NCBI GenBank assembly: GCA_032173965.1
Contig: CM063287.1
Span: 6,453,859 to 6,517,858 of the forward strand
Direction: 5' to 3'
Length of the DNA: 64,000 bases
Source: Sitta carolinensis
Taxonomy: Eukaryota > Chordata > Aves > Passeriformes > Sittidae
A model generated the notes under the pieces. The model was not told where the DNA came from and did no database searches. It saw only the letters and a list, made by a program, of their open reading frames with translations. Positions 63,701-64,000 of this stretch are shown here, piece after piece. The number at the start of each line of letters is the position of its first letter. Position 1 is the stretch's first letter. The translations under genes and the position numbers were made by a program.

Positions 63701-64000
63701 CAGATTTGGTTGCTATGTGCTTTCTGTCTTCCATTTCATGTTGCTTTTTGGTTTGGACCAGTTATCAGTATATGGCTCGTTCCTAATTTTTTTCTTTCCT
63801 TTATTAAATCTTCTTTTGCTTCCTTCATCCCAACTCATGCAAACAATTGTACTTGCTTTTTGTAATATTACAACGTTTACTGACCAATTTTCTTCTCTGG
63901 TCTCTCTGTTTTTCAACCATTTTTGTTGATTTTTATGTTTGATTTTAATTTAACAATTTAAGAAACAGTTGAACGGAGTGCAGGAGCAACAAGATCCCTA
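3253..64000 (+). CDS. ANK3: Ankyrin-3 (ankyrin-G), partial multi-exon coding region
   Basis: Twenty-one exons between these positions join in frame into 861 codons without a stop; every intron begins GT and ends AG. Order of domains: ankyrin repeats 19-24 (residues 1-192), acidic/Ser-rich linker (about 193-353), ZU5 domain 1 (about 354-545), ZU5 domain 2 (about 546-690), UPA domain (about 676-812), start of the serine-rich region (to 861). Ankyrin-G is the membrane adaptor that ties channels and adhesion proteins to beta-spectrin, for example at the axon initial segment and lateral membranes. Paralogue choice rests on repeats 21 and 22 ([40 protein letters not shown]), which match ankyrin-G rather than ankyrin-B or -R as I remember them. 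The first 18 repeats and the giant-exon and death-domain parts are outside the window. Confidence 0.97.
3451..5872 (+). other. ANK3: Intron between repeat-20 and repeat-21 exons
   Basis: 2.4 kb, AT-rich, with a T-rich stretch around 3811-3841. Acceptor is TCTGATTTCCAG. Nothing else recognised. Confidence 0.9.
5873..5971 (+). CDS. ANK3: ANK3 exon: ankyrin repeat 21
   Basis: 99-bp exon, 33 codons, phase 0 to 0, encoding one complete repeat that begins [20 protein letters not shown] and ends AAVDAQTK. It carries the TPLHLAA core and the two-helix pattern. RVNVAEVL and QGAAVDAQ are ankyrin-G features; ankyrin-B has KVNVADIL and HGADQDAH here (family knowledge). Donor AAG|GTATGA. Confidence 0.98.
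13700..14790 (+). mobile_element. CR1 LINE fragment, endonuclease to start of reverse transcriptase
   Basis: Decayed Chicken Repeat 1-type non-LTR retrotransposon on the + strand. The frames from about 13733 to 14550 give broken but recognisable CR1 ORF2 pieces: [20 protein letters not shown] and [15 protein letters not shown] from the endonuclease domain, then a piece with [20 protein letters not shown], then [20 protein letters not shown]. Stops and frameshifts separate them, so the copy is dead. The match ends near 14790, around the start of the reverse transcriptase. Edges are approximate. The active-site half of the RT and the 3' end are missing. Confidence 0.9.
14903..14935 (+). repeat. 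T33 homopolymer upstream of the repeat-22 exon
   Basis: 33 uninterrupted T, ending 67 bp before exon 15003. It may extend the polypyrimidine signal of that acceptor, though other AGs (TAATCAG, TTCACAG) lie between the tract and the used site. Length is likely to vary between individuals. Confidence 0.95.
15003..15101 (+). CDS. ANK3: ANK3 exon: ankyrin repeat 22
   Basis: 99-bp exon, phase 0 to 0, encoding one repeat: [20 protein letters not shown] followed by [13 protein letters not shown]. The VGCHYG core replaces the more usual LAAxxG and, as I recall it, the whole repeat equals mammalian ankyrin-G. Acceptor is TTCATTGCAG, with a possible branch site CTAAC about 20 bases upstream. Donor AAG|GTGAGT leads into an intron of only 89 bp. 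Confidence 0.98.
15102..15190 (+). other. ANK3: 89-bp GC-rich mini-intron
   Basis: Starts GTGAGTGTCG and ends CTCTCTCCTGTCCTGCAG. The first half is dense in CG. It is the shortest intron in the window. Its length is not a multiple of three; if retained, translation from exon 15003 would stop at 15293. Confidence 0.95.
15191..15289 (+). CDS. ANK3: ANK3 exon: ankyrin repeat 23
   Basis: 99-bp exon, phase 0 to 0: [20 protein letters not shown], then [13 protein letters not shown]. The first 23 residues are invariant between vertebrate ankyrin-G and -B as I recall them. HGAAP differs from mammalian ankyrin-G (NNASP) and resembles ankyrin-B (HGAKP), while the following NELTV is ankyrin-G-like. Codons are strongly G/C-ending, unlike the neighbouring exons, and continue the CG-rich block that begins in the mini-intron. 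Donor GTG|GTAAGC. Confidence 0.98.
15290..16237 (+). other. ANK3: Intron between repeat-23 and repeat-24 exons
   Basis: 948 bp, strikingly rich in A and C on the + strand from about 15340 to 16000. Probably mostly a retrovirus-like LTR remnant (separate entry). Acceptor is TTTCAATTGCTAG. Confidence 0.85.
15400..16090. mobile_element. Possible endogenous-retrovirus LTR remnant
   Basis: Composition and phrasing resemble avian ERV long terminal repeats: C/A-rich text, a GGAGCAGATGAAGAAGGAGG block near 15814, 'ATCCTTCATCTTGTGTTCATC' style text near 15856 and a run of CTAACAAACCCAACAATCTA near 15887. No TG...CA ends, target duplication, primer-binding site or viral gene could be fixed. The assignment rests on general memory of such elements and is weak; it could be unrelated intronic DNA. 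No retroviral protein is encoded. Confidence 0.3.
16238..16333 (+). CDS. ANK3: ANK3 exon: ankyrin repeat 24, C-terminal cap
   Basis: 96-bp exon, 32 codons, phase 0 to 0. It encodes [20 protein letters not shown] and then [12 protein letters not shown]. The TALxIAxRLGY core is the hallmark of the capping last repeat in the ankyrin solenoid; the Thr-rich end begins the linker. Mammalian ankyrin-G has GIARRL and KIVTEE, so AIAKRL and KVV are ankyrin-B-like at these positions. Donor ATT|GTAAGT. Confidence 0.98.
16334..19291 (+). other. ANK3: Intron between repeat-24 exon and linker exon 1
   Basis: 3.0 kb, AT-rich. A 15-bp near-perfect tandem pair (ACAGGTATTCTAGGA) lies at 18615-18643. The acceptor has a T9 run followed by CTATTACAG. 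Nothing else recognised. Confidence 0.9.
19292..19364 (+). CDS. ANK3: ANK3 exon: linker, [12 protein letters not shown] segment
   Basis: 73-bp exon, phase 0 to 1, encoding [20 protein letters not shown] and then SDDE. It follows the capping repeat and begins the acidic linker to the ZU5 module. TEKHK-NVPETM is shared by ankyrin-G and ankyrin-[12 protein letters not shown] is the ankyrin-G version. Acceptor is TTTTTCTATTACAG, donor GAAG|GTATTA. Confidence 0.97.
19365..19571 (+). other. ANK3: Short intron between linker exons 1 and 2
   Basis: 207 bp, A/T-rich (repeated AAATTTTTAAAATTTTTAAT near its start), ending AAATCATGCAG. No other feature. Confidence 0.95.
19572..19634 (+). CDS. ANK3: ANK3 exon: acidic linker segment
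   Basis: 63-bp exon, phase 1 to 1, so it could be skipped without a frame change. It encodes [20 protein letters not shown] plus a split Glu/Gly end. Mammalian ankyrin-G reads VRKANAPEMLSDGEYISDVE as I recall. It joins exon 27038 to give [11 protein letters not shown]. Donor GAAG|GTATTT. Confidence 0.97.
20600..21690 (+). mobile_element. CR1 LINE fragment, second half of reverse transcriptase to 3' end
   Basis: A + strand CR1 copy. It preserves the RT catalytic neighbourhood as [17 protein letters not shown] (FADD at 20836-20847), then the RT C-terminal region (for example [18 protein letters not shown] and [13 protein letters not shown], 21383-21595) and the usual 3' text with GCAACCTGGTCTAGTGGAAG followed by the end near CCATTCTGTGGTACTGTG. 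Canonical CR1 copies end in short ATTCTATG-like repeats; here this is degraded. Frameshifts and deletions make it non-functional. It is 5'-truncated, as most CR1 copies are. The start is approximate. Confidence 0.95.
24920..25603 (+). promoter_or_regulatory. ANK3: Internal CpG-rich promoter and 5' UTR of short ankyrin-G
   Basis: A block at about 24920-25150 is very G+C-rich and dense in CG, standing out from AT-rich intron on both sides, and it lies 450-680 bp upstream of a small coding first exon. A CCAAT box is at 25263-25267 and a TATA-like TTTAAA at 25278-25283. No transcription start can be fixed from sequence; the leader may run continuously to 25619 or contain another intron. Mammalian ANK3 is known to make short forms without ankyrin repeats from an internal promoter. 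The placement here is inference from that and from the exon. Confidence 0.7.
25604..25619 (+). CDS. ANK3: ANK3 alternative first coding exon of the short, repeat-less isoform
   Basis: Sixteen coding bases, ATGGCTTTCCAAAACA, followed by the strong donor GTAAGA. Spliced to exon 27038 they give MAFQNS-EDAMTGD. As I recall, the human short ankyrin-G isoform begins MALPQSEDAMTGD: same length, same phase, same Ser at the split codon. The start has A at -3 and G at +4, and an in-frame TAG lies at 25586-25588, so the ORF cannot extend upstream. The product would lack all 24 ankyrin repeats but keep the linker and ZU5-ZU5-UPA spectrin-binding module. Confidence 0.85.
26074..26108 (+). repeat. G-rich tract, potential G-quadruplex
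   Basis: GGGG, a run of twelve G, a run of seven G, then GGGG and GG pairs within about 35 bp, interrupted by single C or T. It has enough G runs for a quadruplex on the + strand. It lies 0.45 kb downstream of the alternative first exon. Confidence 0.8.
26168..26193. promoter_or_regulatory. Inverted pair of octamer-like (POU) sites
   Basis: TTTGCATG (26168-26175) and CATGCAAA (26185-26192) are perfect inverted copies separated by 9 bases; the right one extends to a full ATGCAAAT octamer (26186-26193). It sits between the G-rich tract and the second CpG patch. The match is seen; binding is inference. Confidence 0.45.
26290..26470. promoter_or_regulatory. Second CpG-rich patch downstream of the alternative first exon
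   Basis: About 150-180 bp dense in CG (for example GGCCGCGCC, GGGCCGCGGGC) between AT-rich flanks, 0.7 kb after the alternative first exon. It may be part of the same CpG-island promoter domain or mark another start site. No exon with a recognisable ankyrin-G sequence was found in it. Confidence 0.4.
27038..27161 (+). CDS. ANK3: ANK3 exon: linker, [11 protein letters not shown] to GFSLGAR
   Basis: 124-bp exon, phase 1 to 2, encoding [20 protein letters not shown] and on to [16 protein letters not shown]. This is the first exon shared by the long form (from 19634) and the short form (from 25619); both enter in the same phase. It appears identical to mammalian ankyrin-G. Acceptor is GTACCGGCAG. 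The exon begins GTGAGG, so the acceptor itself reads CAG|GTGAGG, a donor consensus. Donor CCAG|GTACTG. Confidence 0.98.
27162..30090 (+). other. ANK3: Intron with a 12-nt microexon
   Basis: 2.9 kb, AT-rich, with an A12 run near 27677. Contains the microexon at 28932-28943. The final acceptor AAATACAACAG has a weak immediate polypyrimidine tract, with the T-rich part lying 40-70 bases upstream. Nothing else recognised. Confidence 0.9.
28932..28943 (+). CDS. ANK3: ANK3 12-nt microexon (optional), S-P-K-V insertion
   Basis: TCCAAAAGTCAG lies between TTGCTTTAG and GTAAGAAG, with a long pyrimidine-rich stretch upstream (about 28862-28915) and a perfect donor. Phase 2 to 2 fits exactly between exons 27038 and 30091: the reading becomes ARSA-S-PKV-S-LRSF. 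As I recall, mammalian ankyrin-G isoforms have ARSASPKISLRSF here, so this is the same optional exon with I to V. A TGC lies a few bases before the acceptor, as in many neuronal microexons. It adds a Ser/Pro/Lys segment to the linker. Inclusion in this species is inferred. Confidence 0.85.
30091..30193 (+). CDS. ANK3: ANK3 exon: Ser/Tyr-rich linker, [13 protein letters not shown] segment
   Basis: 103-bp exon, phase 2 to 0, encoding [20 protein letters not shown] then [23 protein letters not shown] is shared by all vertebrate ankyrins and is rich in possible phosphorylation sites. Mammalian ankyrin-G ends PSKEQ where this has PAKDQ. Donor CAG|GTATGT. The frame stays open for 153 more codons into the intron if the donor is not used. 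Confidence 0.98.
30194..35471 (+). other. ANK3: Intron between LRSFSSD and HLTF exons
   Basis: 5.3 kb. Its first 0.5 kb is stop-poor on both strands. The rest is AT-rich intron with a short TG repeat near 35295-35307. Acceptor TTTTGTTTTGAAG. No mobile element or RNA gene recognised. Confidence 0.88.
35472..35578 (+). CDS. ANK3: ANK3 exon: linker before ZU5, HLTF to SSPIHSG
   Basis: 107-bp exon, phase 0 to 2, encoding [20 protein letters not shown] then [16 protein letters not shown]. It is nearly identical to mammalian ankyrin-G (HLTFTREFDSDS). SSPIHSG is the junction at which an optional 33-nt exon can be inserted before the first ZU5 domain. Donor CTGG|GTAGGT. Confidence 0.98.
36520..37900 (-). 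mobile_element. Ancient CR1-like LINE remnant, reverse orientation
   Basis: Text beginning ATCATGGAATGG at 36529 and running through GGACCTCAAGGAGCTGGTAGCCCAACCC follows the reverse complement of a CR1 3' end. Blocks near 36710-36880 (TCCTAATGGCCAGCTTAACATT, GGAGAACAGTATCTTAC) and 37735-37810 (CCAGTCCTCTGGGACAATAC, CTCACCAGTGGTTCCAG) follow in the order of an old reversed CR1/L3-like element. Divergence is high, no reading frame survives, and the region from about 37060 to 37480 is not clearly part of it. It may be two nested or adjacent remnants. Confidence 0.5.
39600..39632 (+). CDS. ANK3: ANK3 33-nt cassette exon (optional), [11 protein letters not shown] insertion
   Basis: Flanked by acceptor ATTATTTTGCAG and donor AAG|GTGATA. 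Phase 2 to 2 fits between exons 35472 and 42480 and adds eleven residues, giving [23 protein letters not shown]. As I recall, mammalian ankyrin-G isoforms carry [11 protein letters not shown] at exactly this place, so only the first and last residues differ. The insert lies at the entry to ZU5 domain 1, the spectrin-binding part. Usage in this species is inferred. Confidence 0.87.
42480..42704 (+). CDS. ANK3: ANK3 exon: ZU5 domain 1, N-terminal part
   Basis: 225-bp exon, phase 2 to 2, opening [20 protein letters not shown] and continuing [20 protein letters not shown] to GAQFLG. It starts the first ZU5 beta-sandwich, which binds beta-spectrin. Two elements studied in ankyrin-B and -G are intact: the Asp-Ala-Arg motif (42502-42510) and the KCTAPTR loop (Ala codon 42577-42579), the conserved region where an Ala-to-Pro change is reported to abolish spectrin binding. 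HKLASPPP differs from mammalian HKLANPPP. The middle of the exon is G/C-rich. Donor TTAG|GGTGAGT is read as TAGG|GTGAGT. Confidence 0.98.
42705..45745 (+). other. ANK3: Intron between ZU5-1 exons
   Basis: 3.0 kb, AT-rich. Acceptor TTTTTCTCTAG. No recognised element or cassette exon. Confidence 0.9.
45746..45900 (+). CDS. ANK3: ANK3 exon: ZU5 domain 1, middle part
   Basis: 155-bp exon, phase 2 to 1, encoding [20 protein letters not shown] and [13 protein letters not shown]. These blocks are invariant in vertebrate ankyrins. The end, [18 protein letters not shown], differs from mammalian QFDSKNEDLTELLNGMDE by conservative changes. Donor GAAG|GTAAAT. Confidence 0.98.
51632..51709. repeat. (AT)n microsatellite, about 39 units
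   Basis: 78 bp of uninterrupted AT dinucleotide. Self-complementary, so it can form cruciforms, and probably highly polymorphic. Confidence 0.98.
52479..52502 (+). repeat. T24 homopolymer
   Basis: 24 uninterrupted T ending 154 bp before exon 52657. Confidence 0.95.
52657..52868 (+). CDS. ANK3: ANK3 exon: end of ZU5 domain 1
   Basis: 212-bp exon, phase 1 to 0. It encodes [20 protein letters not shown], then [20 protein letters not shown] and the block through [15 protein letters not shown]. The [18 protein letters not shown] block and the GPEGG-LSSTTVP block are ankyrin ZU5 signatures. Codons are G/C-rich compared with the following exons. Differences from mammals: VEELEKK for PEELGKK and TVPRVQ for TVPLVQ. 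Donor CCAG|GTAAAG. Confidence 0.98.
52869..54383 (+). other. ANK3: Intron between ZU5-1 and ZU5-2
   Basis: 1.5 kb. No recognised element. Acceptor CCTATGTTGACAG. Confidence 0.9.
54384..54591 (+). CDS. ANK3: ANK3 exon: start of ZU5 domain 2
   Basis: 208-bp exon, phase 0 to 1, starting [20 protein letters not shown] and continuing [20 protein letters not shown], then [20 protein letters not shown]. It begins the second ZU5 domain, which packs against ZU5-1 and UPA in the known ankyrin supramodule. Apart from E-for-D and T/S changes it equals mammalian ankyrin-G. Donor ACAG|GTTAGA. Confidence 0.98.
54592..55153 (+). other. ANK3: Intron within ZU5-2, first
   Basis: 562 bp with a perfect 14-bp tandem pair (CATGTATGACATGG twice, 55000-55027). 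Acceptor GTTTGCACAG. Nothing else. Confidence 0.9.
55154..55250 (+). CDS. ANK3: ANK3 exon: ZU5 domain 2, middle
   Basis: 97-bp exon, phase 1 to 2, encoding [20 protein letters not shown] then [29 protein letters not shown] and [14 protein letters not shown], formed across the junctions, are conserved in all three vertebrate ankyrins. TFSND differs from mammalian TFIKD. Donor CCAG|GTATGG. Confidence 0.98.
55251..56535 (+). other. ANK3: Intron within ZU5-2, second
   Basis: 1.3 kb, AT-rich, containing a tandem duplication of about 77 bp at 55977-56130. Acceptor CTTTTTCCCACTCAG. Confidence 0.9.
55977..56130 (+). repeat. Tandem duplication, unit about 77 bp
   Basis: Copy 1 (55977-56054) and copy 2 (56055-56130) both begin TAATCAAAAGATGAGAAAAA and both end GGGCACATTTGGTTCAGCC. 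They differ in a short central part (GTTATATTGAGAAACTTTACCAC versus ATCTCTGGGAAACTTCACCAT) and by 2 bp in length, so the event is not brand new. Confidence 0.95.
56536..56764 (+). CDS. ANK3: ANK3 exon: end of ZU5-2 and start of UPA
   Basis: 229-bp exon, phase 2 to 0, encoding [40 protein letters not shown] and the block through [19 protein letters not shown]. The FWL-DC and [12 protein letters not shown] motifs are characteristic of ankyrins, with the UPA domain beginning near [16 protein letters not shown]-to-I in KFVIF and S-to-N in ESNL are the changes from mammals. Donor TGAG|GTACAT. Confidence 0.98.
56765..57322 (+). other. ANK3: Intron within UPA, first
   Basis: 558 bp. No recognised element. 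Acceptor TTCTTACTTTGATAG. Confidence 0.9.
57323..57448 (+). CDS. ANK3: ANK3 exon: UPA domain, first half
   Basis: 126-bp exon, 42 codons, phase 0 to 0: [20 protein letters not shown], then [20 protein letters not shown] and IK. The UPA domain (named from UNC5, PIDD and ankyrins) closes the spectrin-binding supramodule. FYAFKEN replaces mammalian FYSFKEN. Donor CAAG|GTAAAA. Confidence 0.98.
57449..58217 (+). other. ANK3: Intron within UPA, second
   Basis: 769 bp. No recognised element. Ends in TTCTTTTCAAG. Confidence 0.9.
58218..58340 (+). CDS. ANK3: ANK3 exon: UPA domain, second half
   Basis: 123-bp exon, 41 codons, phase 0 to 0: [20 protein letters not shown], then [20 protein letters not shown] and K. 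Mammals begin IRDTS, where the first codon would not be GTA. Here the exon's first bases are GTAAGA, so acceptor and a strong donor consensus coincide (CAAG|GTAAGA). The exon ends the UPA fold. Donor AAAG|GTATTT. Confidence 0.98.
58341..58828 (+). other. ANK3: Intron before the 27-nt exon
   Basis: 488 bp, T-rich, with a T9 run near 58670. The acceptor GGGACCAAAAG has an A at -3 and purines near the site, hence weak. Confidence 0.9.
58829..58855 (+). CDS. ANK3: ANK3 27-nt exon (probably alternative), ETESDQDDE
   Basis: Nine codons, phase 0 to 0, encoding ETESDQDDE, followed by donor GAG|GTAATA. Mammalian ankyrin-G isoforms read [21 protein letters not shown] or PAHKK-IEKTDRR, so this is the same optional acidic insert just after the UPA domain. 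The acceptor is weak, with purines next to the AG, which fits regulated use. Two TGC motifs lie 17-25 bases upstream of the acceptor. The insert contains Ser/Thr in an acidic context, a typical casein kinase 2 type site. Confidence 0.93.
58856..60569 (+). other. ANK3: Intron between the 27-nt exon and the ADRRQ exon
   Basis: 1.7 kb, AT-rich; A13 near 59583. A GC-richer stretch lies at about 60250-60440. Acceptor TTTTATTGCAG. No recognised element. Confidence 0.9.
60570..60651 (+). CDS. ANK3: ANK3 exon: MEKADRRQ to YSYLTEPGM
   Basis: 82-bp exon, phase 0 to 1, encoding [20 protein letters not shown] and YLTEPGM. Mammalian ankyrin-G has [27 protein letters not shown], so the C-terminal part is invariant. 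In known isoforms this exon is a branch point: it joins the serine-rich exon (as in this window) or skips to later death-domain exons. Phase 1 here is consistent with that. Donor ATGA|GTGAGT. Confidence 0.98.
60755..60783 (+). repeat. A29 homopolymer
   Basis: 29 uninterrupted A about 100 bp after the preceding exon, continuing as a purine-only tract to about 60800. No clear retroposon body upstream of it. Confidence 0.95.
63209..63251 (+). repeat. T-rich homopolymer tract
   Basis: Pyrimidine-only stretch ending in about 22 consecutive T. Confidence 0.95.
63963..64000 (+). CDS. ANK3: ANK3 exon: start of serine-rich region (cut by window end)
   Basis: Only 38 bases are in the window. After the phase-1 donor at 60651 they complete a Lys codon and then read [12 protein letters not shown]. 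Mammalian ankyrin-G reads KTVERSTGATRSLPTTYSYK, so this is the beginning of the serine-rich tail exon that follows the UPA region in long neuronal forms. The acceptor is weak in its last bases (AATTTAAG) after a T-rich stretch. The exon continues beyond 64000. Confidence 0.95.

Larger units (their letters stand above)
60652..63962 (+). other. ANK3: Intron before the serine-rich exon
   Basis: 3.3 kb, AT-rich. A29 tract at 60755-60783 followed by a purine run (GAGAGAGAAAG); polypyrimidine stretch near 61100-61147; T-rich tract at 63209-63251. Acceptor is TTAACAATTTAAG. No mobile element or extra exon recognised. Confidence 0.9.

Noticed and set aside
1..64000. tRNA, rRNA, CRISPR or bacterial-type operons.
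   Set aside because: No cloverleaf, rRNA text or spaced direct-repeat arrays seen; spliced vertebrate gene throughout.

Overview
The window is vertebrate nuclear DNA and lies entirely inside one gene: ankyrin-3 (ANK3, ankyrin-G), on the + strand. CR1 retrotransposon fragments and fairly short introns point to a bird; the species is not determined. I could place 21 coding exons with GT..AG borders and consistent phases. Joined, they give 861 uninterrupted codons, from ankyrin repeat 19 to the start of the serine-rich tail. Both gene ends lie outside the window. Family identity and repeat numbers come from remembered vertebrate ankyrin sequences, not from a search.

Layout: 1-3252 is the end of an intron. 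3253-16333 holds five exons for ankyrin repeats 19-24, the end of the membrane-protein-binding domain. Introns here carry a CR1 fragment, a 33-T tract and a possible LTR remnant, and one intron is only 89 bp. 19292-35578 encodes the acidic and Ser-rich linker. In its 7.4 kb intron (19635-27037) lie a CR1 3' half, a CpG-rich block and a tiny first exon (25604-25619) that would start a short ankyrin-G lacking all ankyrin repeats (Met-Ala-Phe-Gln-Asn-Ser, joining exon 27038). 42480-58340 encodes the ZU5-ZU5-UPA spectrin-binding module. 58829-64000 holds the exit from the UPA domain and the first 38 bases of the serine-rich exon.

Two very small exons, besides the 21, fit the flanking phases and keep the frame: 12 nt at 28932-28943 and 33 nt at 39600-39632. 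A third, of 27 nt (58829-58855), is counted in the main path but has a weak acceptor and is probably optional. Together with the internal promoter they make this the main isoform-control part of the gene.

The rest is intron: CR1 pieces, homopolymer tracts, a 78-bp AT microsatellite and a few local duplications. I saw no other protein-coding gene and no tRNA, rRNA or CRISPR array.
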